Shown piece by piece: positions 48,901 to 56,998 of a stretch of DNA of 64,000 bases. Position 1 is the stretch's first letter. The number at the start of each line of letters is the position of its first letter. This stretch comes from Methylocystis sp. IM3 (GTDB taxonomy: Bacteria; Pseudomonadota; Alphaproteobacteria; Rhizobiales; Beijerinckiaceae): contig NZ_JBBPBZ010000002.1 in NCBI RefSeq assembly GCF_038070105.1, positions 1,686,001-1,750,000 on the forward strand, in the 5' to 3' direction. The translations under genes were made by a program, and so were the position numbers. Under the pieces are notes generated by a model. It did no database searches and was not told the origin of the DNA. It saw only the letters and a program-made list of their open reading frames with translations.

Positions 48901-51774
48901 TTACCGCGCCGCAGCCTTTTTCGCCGGAGCCTTCTTCGCTGGGGCCTTTTTCGTCGCAGCCGCTTTCTTCACGGGCTTGGCGTCCTCGAAGGGCGCCTCG
49001 TCGCTGTCCTCGATGACTTTCTTCGCCTTCGCCGGCGCCTTCTTGGCCGGCGCTTTCTTCTTTGGCGCGCCGCCCTTTTCGTCAATGAGCTTGATCGCGT
49101 CGTCGAGCGTCACATCCTCGGCGGACATGCTTTTGGGCAGAGTGGCGTTCACCTTGCCCAGATTGACGTAAGGCCCGAAGCGCCCGGCGCGCACGGTGAT
49201 CTTTCCGCCGTCCGGATGCTCGCCGAGCACGCGCCCGCCGGTCGTCCCGCCGCCGCCCGCCGCCTTGGCCGCGATCATCTCCAGCGCCTGTTCGAGCGTC
49301 AGGGACGCGGGGTCCATGTCTTTCGGGATGGTGGCGTTGACCTTACCCCAATTGACATAGGGGCCGAAACGGCCGGCTTTCACCGTCACGGCGCCTCCGT
49401 CGGGGTGGTCGCCCAGCGCGCGGCCCGGGTCCGATGCGCGCGAGAAGCGCGAGCCGCCGCCGCCTGACTCCTTCTGCACGATCAGGTCGATGGCGCGATT
49501 GGCGCCGATGGTCAGCACGTCGTCGTCGCGGCCGACATTGGCGTAGGTCTTGCCGTGCTGCACATAGGGGCCAAAGCGCCCGATATTGGCGACGATCGGC
49601 TCGCCGGTTGTGGGATGTTTGGCGACTTCGCGCGGCAGAGAGAGCAGGGCCAGCGCCTGCTGGAGGGTGAGGTCCTCCGGCTTGATGGTCTTGGGCACCG
49701 AGGCGCGCTTGGGCTTTTCGCCGCCTTCCTCCTGCTCGCCCTCCTGCACATAGGCCCCGAAGCGGCCGTCGCGCAGCGTGATCTCGGCGCCCGTCTCCGG
49801 GTCCTGGCCCAGAACTTTCACGCCCGGCCGTGCATTTTCGGCGGCGTCGCCGGTCGGCGGGGAGAGCGTGCGCGTATAGCGGCACTCCGGATAGTTCGAA
49901 CAGCCGATGAAGGCGCCGAATTTGCCGACTTTGAGCGACAATTGCCCGCTGTTGCAGGCCGGGCAGAGGCGCGGATCGGAGCCGTCTTCCTTGGCGGGGA
50001 AGATGTGCGGACCCAAAAGCTCGTTCAGGCTGTCGAGCACCTGTGTCGTGCGCAGATCCTTGGTCTCGTTCACGGCCGCCGAGAAATCGCGCCAGAAGTC
50101 GCGCAGCACCTCTTTCCAGTCGATCTCATTGTTGGAGACGAGATCGAGCTTTTCCTCGAGCGAGGCGGTGAAGTCGAATTCGACGTAGCGCGAGAAGAAG
50201 CTTTCCAGAAAGGCGACGACGAGCCGCCCCTTGTCTTCGGGAATGAGCCGCTTCTTGTCGATCCGCACATAGTCGCGGTCGCGCAGCGTGGCGAGCGTGG
50301 AGGCGTAGGTCGAGGGGCGGCCGATGCCGAGCTCCTCCATGCGCTTCACCAGCGTCGCCTCGGTGTAGCGCGGCGGCGGCTCGGTGAAATGCTGGGTGGC
50401 GTCGATCTTCTCGCGGGTGACGGGCTCGCCCTCCTTCATCGGGGGCAGGCGGCCGCTCTCCTCGTCGCCGTCGTCGTCGCGCCCTTCCTGATAGAGCGCG
50501 AGAAAGCCGGGAAAGCGGATGACCTGGCCCGTGGCGCGCAGATCGAGCGTGCGGGCGCCAGCCTTGGCCTCGATATCGACGGTGGTGCGTTCGAGCTCGG
50601 CCGACTCCATTTGGCTCGCGATGGTGCGGGTCCAGATCAGTTCGTAGAGCTTGGCCTGATCCGGCTCCAAATGTCTCGCGACATCCTTGGGCAGGCGCGC
50701 GGCGTCGGTCGGGCGGATCGCCTCGTGCGCCTCCTGGGCGTTCTTGGCCTTGGCGGAATATTTTCGCGGCGCGCCGGGCACGAAGCGGTCGCCATATTCC
50801 TTGGCGATGACCTTGCGCGCGCTCGCGACGGCCTCGGGCGCCATGTCGACGCCATCGGTTCGCATATAAGTAATGAGGCCGACGGTCTCGCCGCCGACGT
50901 CGACGCCCTCATAGAGGCGCTGCGCGATGCGCATGGTGATCGCCGGCGCGAAGCCGAGCTTGCGCGAGGCCTCCTGCTGAAGCGTCGAGGTGGTAAAGGG
51001 CGCGTAAGGGTGCCGCTTGACGGGCTTCGCCTCGACCGAGCGCACCGTGAAGGCGGCCGCAAGCAGCGCCTTCTTGAAGTCCTCGGCCTCCTCGCCCTTG
51101 CCGATGTCGAGCCGCGTGATCTTCCTGCCGTCGGCGCCGACGAGGCGCGCGAGGAAGGGCTCGCCGGCCTTGGTCTTCAGATGGGCGACGAGCGACCAAT
51201 ATTCCTGCGGGACGAATTTCTCGATTTCGAGCTCGCGGTCGCAGACGAGGCGCAGCGCCACCGACTGAACGCGGCCGGCCGAGCGCGCGCCGGGCAATTT
51301 GCGCCACAGCACGGGCGAGAGCGTGAAGCCGACGAGATAGTCGAGCGCGCGGCGGGCGAGATAGGCGTCGACCAGCGCCTGATCGATCTGGCGCGGATGC
51401 GCCATCGCTTCGCGCACCGCGTCCTTGGTGATGGCGTTGAAGACGACGCGCTCGATCTTTTTGTCCTTGAGCGCCTTCTTCTTGTTGAGAATTTCGATGA
51501 GATGCCAGGAGATGGCCTCGCCTTCGCGATCCGGGTCGGTCGCGAGAATGACCTTGTCCGCGTCCTTGACGGCCTGGGCGATCTCGGAGACGCGCTTGGC
51601 GCCCCTTGCGTCCATCTCCCAGACCATGGCGAAGTCAGAGTCCGGGTCGACCGAGCCGTCCTTGGCGGGAAGGTCGCGGACGTGGCCCATGCTGGCGAGG
51701 ACGTGGAAATCGCGGCCCAGATATTTGTTGATGGTCTTGGCCTTGGCCGGCGATTCGACGATGACGACGTTCAT
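48901..51774 (-). CDS. topA: DNA topoisomerase I
   Basis: A type IA enzyme relaxing negative supercoils. The Toprim domain opens the protein (MNVVIVESPAKAKTINKYLG) with DPDREGEAISWHL; the active-site Tyr is in VGLITYMRTDGVDM. At about residue 600 one zinc-finger remains (CPACNSGQLSLKVGKFGAFIGCSNYPEC), followed by four related repeats with GRFGPYV (for example QHGKTYANV, NWGKVNATI, NLGKVNATL), as in alphaproteobacterial TopA. The tail is Lys/Ala-rich (KKAPAKKAPAKAKK; ATKKAPAKKAPAKK), 957 residues in total. Confidence 0.96.
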   Translation of the reverse strand: MNVVIVESPAKAKTINKYLGRDFHVLASMGHVRDLPAKDGSVDPDSDFAMVWEMDARGAKRVSEIAQAVKDADKVILATDPDREGEAISWHLIEILNKKKALKDKKIERVVFNAITKDAVREAMAHPRQIDQALVDAYLARRALDYLVGFTLSPVLWRKLPGARSAGRVQSVALRLVCDRELEIEKFVPQEYWSLVAHLKTKAGEPFLARLVGADGRKITRLDIGKGEEAEDFKKALLAAAFTVRSVEAKPVKRHPYAPFTTSTLQQEASRKLGFAPAITMRIAQRLYEGVDVGGETVGLITYMRTDGVDMAPEAVASARKVIAKEYGDRFVPGAPRKYSAKAKNAQEAHEAIRPTDAARLPKDVARHLEPDQAKLYELIWTRTIASQMESAELERTTVDIEAKAGARTLDLRATGQVIRFPGFLALYQEGRDDDGDEESGRLPPMKEGEPVTREKIDATQHFTEPPPRYTEATLVKRMEELGIGRPSTYASTLATLRDRDYVRIDKKRLIPEDKGRLVVAFLESFFSRYVEFDFTASLEEKLDLVSNNEIDWKEVLRDFWRDFSAAVNETKDLRTTQVLDSLNELLGPHIFPAKEDGSDPRLCPACNSGQLSLKVGKFGAFIGCSNYPECRYTRTLSPPTGDAAENARPGVKVLGQDPETGAEITLRDGRFGAYVQEGEQEEGGEKPKRASVPKTIKPEDLTLQQALALLSLPREVAKHPTTGEPIVANIGRFGPYVQHGKTYANVGRDDDVLTIGANRAIDLIVQKESGGGGSRFSRASDPGRALGDHPDGGAVTVKAGRFGPYVNWGKVNATIPKDMDPASLTLEQALEMIAAKAAGGGGTTGGRVLGEHPDGGKITVRAGRFGPYVNLGKVNATLPKSMSAEDVTLDDAIKLIDEKGGAPKKKAPAKKAPAKAKKVIEDSDEAPFEDAKPVKKAAATKKAPAKKAPAKKAAAR

Positions 51775-51878
51775 TCCTGATCAATCCCGGGGGGCGCCGG
51801 TCGGGCGCATGGGGCGCGAAGATGGGCAGAAGCCGTGGCGGCTGTCAAATTGGACCCGGATCGGGCAAGGGAAGCGAC

Positions 51879-52370
51879 ATGACCGGAAATGACGAAAGAG
51901 ACGCCCGCCCGCGCGCCATGGAGGCCGCCGCAGTGGCGCCCAGAAGGAAGCCCTCCGCCTATCCCGAACCCTTCGCGCGCCCTTTCGCCGGGCGGGAAAA
52001 ACGCGCGCTCGGCGAGGTTTTCGGCCTCATGAATTTCGGCGTCAATCTCACGAGGCTCGCGCCCGGCGCCTGGTCGGCGCTACTGCACCGCCACAGCCGG
52101 CAGGATGAGTTCGTCTATATCCTCGAGGGCGCGCCGACACTCGTGACGGAAGAGGGCGAGACCAAGCTTGCGCCGGGCATGTGCGCCGGTTTTCCGGCCG
52201 GCGGCGTCGCCCACCATCTCGTCAATCGAACCGACACGGACGCGCTCTATCTCGAGATCGGCGACCGGACGCCGGGCGACAGCGCCGCCTATCCCGCCGA
52301 CGATCTCGAGGCGCGCCTCGGGCCGGATGGGGGGTGGCGCTTTTTCCACAAGGACGGACGCTCCTATTAA
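51879..52370 (+). CDS. Cupin-domain protein
   Basis: A 163-residue single-domain cupin. The metal-site motif is LLHRHSRQDEFVYILEGAPTL, with the His/His/Glu pattern, and the second motif is GGVAHHLVNRTDTDALYLEIG. Such proteins may be dioxygenases, isomerases or sugar-binding; here the short form with GDRTPGD and FFHKDGRSY at the end fits unnamed proteobacterial cupins. The start (MTGNDERDA) is at 51879, with GGGAAG upstream. It is divergent from topA and is followed by the MgtC-like gene 33 bases later. Confidence 0.82.
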   Translation: MTGNDERDARPRAMEAAAVAPRRKPSAYPEPFARPFAGREKRALGEVFGLMNFGVNLTRLAPGAWSALLHRHSRQDEFVYILEGAPTLVTEEGETKLAPGMCAGFPAGGVAHHLVNRTDTDALYLEIGDRTPGDSAAYPADDLEARLGPDGGWRFFHKDGRSY

Positions 52371-52403
52371 CTGTCCCCGCGTCGGCGGGAGAGGTCGGGC
52401 ATC

Positions 52404-53117
52404 ATGGCGGGGATCGTCACTTTCGACGGCGTGGAGTTTCTCAATACCTTCGTCTCGCTTTTCGTCGCGCTCGTGCTCGGCACGCTGATCGGCGCCGAGC
52501 GGCAGTTTCGCCAGCGTAATGCTGGGCTGCGCACCAATGCGCTGGTCGCGCTCGGCGCCTCGGCCTTCGTCGATCTCGGCATGCGGCTGATGGGGGCCGA
52601 GGGGGCGACCAGGGTGCTCGCCTATGTCGCCTCGGGCGTGGGGTTTCTCGGCGCCGGCGTGATTCTCAAGGAGGGCATGAACATTCGCGGCCTCAACACC
52701 GCGGCCACCATCTGGTGCTCGGCGGTGACGGGCGCTTTCGCCGGCGCCGACCATCCGGCGGAAGCCCTGCTCATGTGCGGCTTTGTGCTGGCCGGCAACA
52801 CCTTCCTGCGGCCGCTCGTCAATCTCATCGAGCGGGCGCCGATCGACGAGAGCCAGACCGAATCGACCTTCGAGCTCAGGGTGACGACGGACGCCCAAAG
52901 CCGCGAAGAGCTGCGCGACCTCCTCGAGGAGCGGCTGGCGGCCGCGAAATATCCGGCGCTGGAGATTCGCGACATCGAGCGGGAGGAGGGGGTCGAGATC
53001 GTCGCGACGCTGGCGGCGACGAGCGTTGAGGCCGCGGAGCTCGACGCCCTCGTCGAGGATCTCTCCCGGCTGCGCAACGTCGCGCACGCCAACTGGTCGT
53101 CGCGCGCCTCGGACTGA
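52404..53117 (+). CDS. MgtC/SapB-family membrane protein
   Basis: A 237-residue inner-membrane protein with about four spans and a C-terminal cytoplasmic ACT-like domain (TFELRVTTDAQSREELRDLL). The family signature is GAERQFRQRNAGLRTNALVALG, followed by VASGVGFLGAGVILKEG and LNTAATIWCSAVTGAFAG. MgtC proteins affect Mg2+ homeostasis and ATP synthase activity under stress; no promoter clue is visible here. Probably co-transcribed with the cupin gene. Confidence 0.88.
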   Translation: MAGIVTFDGVEFLNTFVSLFVALVLGTLIGAERQFRQRNAGLRTNALVALGASAFVDLGMRLMGAEGATRVLAYVASGVGFLGAGVILKEGMNIRGLNTAATIWCSAVTGAFAGADHPAEALLMCGFVLAGNTFLRPLVNLIERAPIDESQTESTFELRVTTDAQSREELRDLLEERLAAAKYPALEIRDIEREEGVEIVATLAATSVEAAELDALVEDLSRLRNVAHANWSSRASD

Positions 53118-53195
53118 TCGGCTACGCACTTGCCGGGCGAAGCGCCCTCCTGTAAGAGCGGTCGCAGGCGAAGCGCGTTGCGCCTTCGTCCGGAT

Positions 53196-53269
53196 GGCCT
53201 CGTGGCGGAGTGGCTACGCAGAGGACTGCAAATCCTTGTACGGGGGTTCGATTCCCTCCGAGGCCTCCA
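53196..53269 (+). tRNA. tRNA-Cys (anticodon GCA)
   Basis: Acceptor GGCCTCG pairs with CGAGGCC, discriminator T and encoded CCA. The D-arm is GGCGGAGTGGCTACGC, the anticodon loop CTGCAAA carries GCA, and the T-arm has GGGTTCGATTCCC. 74 bases with CCA. Confidence 0.97.
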
Positions 53270-53380
53270 AAATTCCCGCGCGGCCGCTCGCCGGCGAGCC
53301 GGCGGCGCTTTTGCAAGGCCCGTGGCGCCCGATCGTTTCGATCGAAGAGCGGTTTGCCAACCCACACTGAAGGTGGAAAG

Positions 53381-53584
53381 ATGCTCCATGCTTTGATTGC
53401 AGACGCACAGGCCCGGCTCGACGAGGCGCGCCGCCAGCTGCGTCTCGCAGCGATGAATTTCGACGTTCCCGACGAAGAACTGCTCGAGCTGCGCGCCAAG
53501 GCCCGCAACGTTTACAACGAACTCGCCGCTCTCGACCGCAAGAAGCTCAAAAAGGGCCTGTTCAGCTTCCTGAAGATCGGGTGA
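53381..53584 (+). CDS. Small unknown helical protein
   Basis: A 67-residue protein starting MLHALIADAQARLDEARRQL, almost fully helical with heptad-like hydrophobic spacing (coiled coil) through NELAALDRKKLKKG, ending FSFLKIG. Ribosome binding site AAGGTGGAAAG. No family recognised. It begins 112 bases after tRNA-Cys. Confidence 0.68.
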   Translation: MLHALIADAQARLDEARRQLRLAAMNFDVPDEELLELRAKARNVYNELAALDRKKLKKGLFSFLKIG

Positions 53585-53687
53585 TCGGCCGTAAGGCCTG
53601 ATTCCGACTTGCTTCCTGTGCGGCCGCGCCCTCCATAAGGATGGGAGAGGGCGCGGCGCCTGTCGCCGCTCGCGACGAGGAAGAAAG

Positions 53688-53990
53688 ATGATCAGCCCGA
53701 ACACCCCTCCCGGTACGGAGGTCGTCTGCGTCGAGGCGGGGCCCGGGCGCTTCGGCGACGGGGGCCTGCGGCGAGGGGCGATTTACACGGTCGAGCGAAT
53801 CGCGCCGGCGATCAATGGCGGTCACGTCGTCGTCCTGAGCGAAATCCCGCCCTGGCAGACCTATACGCCGCCGTGGGGCCTTGTCGGCATCGGCTTCGAA
53901 CTGAGGCGCTTCCGTTACCTCGATCTCCCCGCCTCATTGACAAAACTTCTGGAAGAAGCGCCTCGCGAGGTGGAAATCGAGGACGCTTAG
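53688..53990 (+). CDS. Small unknown protein
   Basis: A 100-residue protein with a beta-rich pattern: PPGTEVVCVEAGPGRFGDGGL, RGAIYTVERIAPAINGGHVVVL, WQTYTPPWGLVGIGFELRRF, then a short helix (DLPASLTKLLEEAP). GAGGAAGAA precedes the start. It looks like a small SH3-type or similar barrel, as seen in phage-like or hypothetical alphaproteobacterial proteins, but I cannot name it. The stop overlaps the end of the convergent AsmA-like gene by four bases. Confidence 0.65.
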   Translation: MISPNTPPGTEVVCVEAGPGRFGDGGLRRGAIYTVERIAPAINGGHVVVLSEIPPWQTYTPPWGLVGIGFELRRFRYLDLPASLTKLLEEAPREVEIEDA

Positions 53991-55897
53991 CGCGTCTCCT
54001 CGGCTGGCGGCTCCGGCAGCAGCGGCGCGGCGGCGCCCGAGCGCCGGATGAAGGCCTTTGGGTCCGGCGCAATCTTCAGTTCGTCCCAGGCGCCGGCGAG
54101 ATCGAAGGCGATCTGTAACCCCTTGTCCCGCGGCTTGCCGGCCCCGTCCGCCTCATGGGCGGCGGCCTTGATCGCCAGGCTGCGCTCCGCAAGGTTGGCG
54201 GTTCCGGTGAAGTTCAGGGTGAAACCTGGGCCGCTGGCAAAGCCGTTCTCGAGCGTCGCAACGCCGCCCTCCACGAGGAGCGTCGCGCCCGCCCGGGTGA
54301 GCGGCGAGCTGCCCGATCGGATGTCCTGCGCGCTGGCGAGGGGGCGCTTCTCGAATCGGCGGAGCGCCCGGTCGAAATCCACCCCCGCGATTTCACCGTC
54401 CGTCAGCGTCAGCGTGGCCCGCCCGCCCAGGCTGCGGACCATTTCGGCGACGCTTTCGCCATGCGCGTCGAGGGTCATGCTGGAATCGAGCGCGCCGCCA
54501 AGAGCGTCCTTGCCGAAAGCGTCCCAAAGCAGGGCGCGGGCGTCGACCCCAACCGTCTGGGCGGCGGCGTGCATGACGAGGTCCCGCCCGGCGGGCTTGA
54601 AGGAGGCGCGCGCCTTAAGGCGCCCGTGATAGGCCTCGGCCTCGACAAGCGACAGATCGAGCGCGCCGTCGCGAACCGCCGCGATCATGCTGGCGCCGTC
54701 GAGAGTCAGGCGGCCAAGGCGCGCATGGCGAGCGGCAATCTTGACGTCGACGTCTGCGCCCGTCAGATCGGGCAGATCGAGAGGTTTCTGGCTCCACGCG
54801 CCGTCGGGTCCGGCAAGCGGCGGGGCGTCGGCGAACATGGGCTTCAGCGCGACGAAATCGCTTTTCAGCGTCGCACACACATAGGGCCGGCCCTCTTCCT
54901 CGCGCAGCGTCAGCTCGCCGTCGAAGGCGTTGCCATCCACCTGCACGCGCAGATCCCGGAAGGCGGCCTCATGCGAGCCGATGGTCGCCTGCGCCATAAA
55001 CTCCGCGTCGCTGAAGGGGCCGGGAAGCGGCGCCGCCACGTCGAAGAGCGCCAGAGCGCCCCGCGCCGAGGCGGCCGAACCGGCGACCCGGCCGGAATAG
55101 CGCGCATTGGCCCCGAGCTGCGCGATCCCCTGCGCCTCGAGCCGCATGCTTTCGCCATCGACCCGCGCTGTGACGACGGAGGCGTCTCCACGCAGAAACA
55201 TGCCGGGCCGCGCCGCCCACAGCACGAGCTGGAGCCGCTCGCCGCGCCAATCGAGCGCGCTCGTCAGCAAGGCGTGCTCGCCGACCCGGCGCCAATCCAG
55301 CGTCGCGGAAACCCGGTCCGCCGCATAGTCGATCCCCTCCCGCCGCAGCCGCAAGGAGCCGTCGACGACATGGACCACGCCCAGCGTATAAGCGTCGGCC
55401 TTCTGCGCCGCCATGCTGCCCGGTTGCGCGGCGGCGGCGCGCGTCGCGGCGCCAGGCGCGTCGATGGGGGCCTTGTCGAGATCGACCTCGGCGCGGGGGC
55501 GCGTCAGCGTCAGCGAGTCGAGCTCGAGCCGGCCCATGAGAAGCGGCAGCAATTTTAGATTGCCGCGCAGCTCGTCGGCCCTGATGTCGAGCGCCTTGTT
55601 GCGGTCGGCCAGGGCGACGCCCGTCAGGATGAGATGCGGCCGCGGGGTGAGCGACAGCCGGGGACCGCCGCGCGCCGCGATGTAAAGGCCCGTCGCGTCG
55701 TTGATCTGCCGGGTGATCGCGGCGAGCGTCGCGGCGGGGGAATAAAGCCAGCTCGCGAGAGCGGCGACGGCGGCGATTAGCACGCAGAGCGCCACGGCGC
55801 CGCCAAGGAGCAGCCGCCGCCCGAGGCGGCCGAGCGGGGGCGCCGTCGCGCCGTCGCGGCCGGGCGTTAAAGGTCTGTTTTCGGCCGAGGCCTCCAA
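53987..55897 (-). CDS. AsmA-family protein
   Basis: A 636-residue protein with one N-terminal span (RLLLGGAVALCVLIAAVAALASWL) and a large periplasmic part of repeated beta structure. AsmA-like domains are involved in outer-membrane assembly and lipid transport. Signs are ITRQINDATGLYIAARGGPRLSL at the start of the periplasmic domain, VALADRNKALDIRADELRGNLKLLPLL, and the C-terminal AsmA module from GGRATLTLTDGEIAGVDFDRALRRF to FTGTANLAERSLAIKAAAH. Length and layout fit the short AsmA type. The role in this cell cannot be refined from neighbours. Confidence 0.85.
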   Translation of the reverse strand: MEASAENRPLTPGRDGATAPPLGRLGRRLLLGGAVALCVLIAAVAALASWLYSPAATLAAITRQINDATGLYIAARGGPRLSLTPRPHLILTGVALADRNKALDIRADELRGNLKLLPLLMGRLELDSLTLTRPRAEVDLDKAPIDAPGAATRAAAAQPGSMAAQKADAYTLGVVHVVDGSLRLRREGIDYAADRVSATLDWRRVGEHALLTSALDWRGERLQLVLWAARPGMFLRGDASVVTARVDGESMRLEAQGIAQLGANARYSGRVAGSAASARGALALFDVAAPLPGPFSDAEFMAQATIGSHEAAFRDLRVQVDGNAFDGELTLREEEGRPYVCATLKSDFVALKPMFADAPPLAGPDGAWSQKPLDLPDLTGADVDVKIAARHARLGRLTLDGASMIAAVRDGALDLSLVEAEAYHGRLKARASFKPAGRDLVMHAAAQTVGVDARALLWDAFGKDALGGALDSSMTLDAHGESVAEMVRSLGGRATLTLTDGEIAGVDFDRALRRFEKRPLASAQDIRSGSSPLTRAGATLLVEGGVATLENGFASGPGFTLNFTGTANLAERSLAIKAAAHEADGAGKPRDKGLQIAFDLAGAWDELKIAPDPKAFIRRSGAAAPLLPEPPAEETR

Positions 55898-56080
55898 GCG
55901 CGCGCTCTCCTACGCCAATTCTTGCGTTCTAAGCGGGCAAGCGCGGCGACAAAGTGGCGGCGGGCGCGTCCGGCGATCAGACTTTGACTTTGGACAAGTA
56001 GAAAACGCAAAGATGTGGGTTGCCCACAACCTGTCGCCCTGTTACGGCTCCGGCAAGGCTTTTCCCAGGAAATCATCTTT

Positions 56081-56509
56081 CTAACAGTTTTTCAGCTCCT
56101 CTCGCAGGGTGCGAAGGATCTCCTCGACATAAAAGGGCTTTTCAACGATAGCCTGCCGCGGATAGGCCTCCGGCAGGCCGGCGCGTCCGCACCCCGTCGT
56201 AAAAACGAAAGGGATGCCACGCGCATGGACGGCGTCAGCGACTGGGTCGATCCGCTCGTGCCCGATGTTGACGTCGAGCAAGGCGAGATCAAAGGACGCT
56301 GTCTGCGCCAGCCCCAGCGCCTGCGTTATGTTTCGCGCCGCGCCAGCGATGACGAGTCCGAAGTCGGTGAGGGTCTCCTCGAGCGCCAGCGTGATGTAGG
56401 GATCGTCTTCGACAATAAGCACCCTTCGCCCGAGCAGAGGGTCGCCCGGCCGTTGCGGCGCACTGGATGCGCCGCCAGAGTGGGGGTCGGGCGCGTCCGA
56501 GACAGACAT
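56081..56509 (-). CDS. Stand-alone response-regulator receiver protein
   Basis: A 142-residue single receiver domain after a 25-residue disordered N-terminus. Conserved residues: acidic pair in LIVEDDPYITLALEE, phospho-acceptor Asp in LALLDVNIGHERIDPVAD, Thr in PFVFTTGCGRAGL and Lys in AIVEKPFYVEEIL. There is no output domain, and no histidine kinase nearby. The proline before the last helix (EKPF) is as usual. Such receivers may act in phosphorelays with hybrid or HWE-type kinases. Partner unknown. Confidence 0.9.
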   Translation of the reverse strand: MSVSDAPDPHSGGASSAPQRPGDPLLGRRVLIVEDDPYITLALEETLTDFGLVIAGAARNITQALGLAQTASFDLALLDVNIGHERIDPVADAVHARGIPFVFTTGCGRAGLPEAYPRQAIVEKPFYVEEILRTLREELKNC

Positions 56510-56601
56510 GCCTACGATGGTGGGGCTCTTTGTCGCAGCTGTCCAGTAAATGCGCGGAAAAGTAGAAAGCGAGTCCTCGACTGTTGCTTTTTCGCCGCAG
56601 T

Positions 56602-56979
56602 TCAGCTTCTGCGGAAGATGCCCGCCGCGCCCCAGGCGGCGAGCGCAAGCCAGGCGAGGATCGTCAGCGAGCCGCCAATTGGCGCGGCGAAGGGAAAGAG
56701 CTTGCCGCCGAGATAGACGCGCGCCGCGAGATCGGCCGAAAAGAGCGTCGCCCCCGCCTGCAAGACCAGCGCCCCGCCGATGAGGAAGCGCCGGAAAGGC
56801 GGCGCGCCGTTCGCGAGCGCCGCGAGGGCGAGGCCGGCGGCGGCGTGGAGCGTCAGGAAATGGCTCGCCGTGGCGAGCAGGGGATTGGCGTCGACATGGG
56901 CCGCTGCGGCGGCGAGGGACACGCCGGCGGCGCCCTGGAGCGCCGCAATGGTCGCAATTAACGACGGCAGGTTCAACAC
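56602..56979 (-). CDS. DUF423-family membrane protein
   Basis: A 125-residue protein with four hydrophobic spans. Family features: ALQGAAGVSLAAAAAH near the start, LLATASHFLTLHAAAGLALAAL, FLIGGALVLQAGATLFSADLAAR and FPFAAPIGGSLTILAWLALA. DUF423 (YgdD-like) has no assigned function. It lies 19 bases upstream of the sugar-transferase stop, but both run the same way, so it is downstream of it. Confidence 0.88.
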   Translation of the reverse strand: MLNLPSLIATIAALQGAAGVSLAAAAAHVDANPLLATASHFLTLHAAAGLALAALANGAPPFRRFLIGGALVLQAGATLFSADLAARVYLGGKLFPFAAPIGGSLTILAWLALAAWGAAGIFRRS

Positions 56980-56998
56980 GCGCGCTCCGGATGGATGC

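Noticed and set aside
48349..49016. Several open frames in the gap between rnr and topA
   Set aside because: They come from the 206-base repeat being open in several phases; the translations repeat the same low-information blocks.
49555..51780. A 740-codon plus-strand frame opposite topA
   Set aside because: A shadow of topA, same reasoning.
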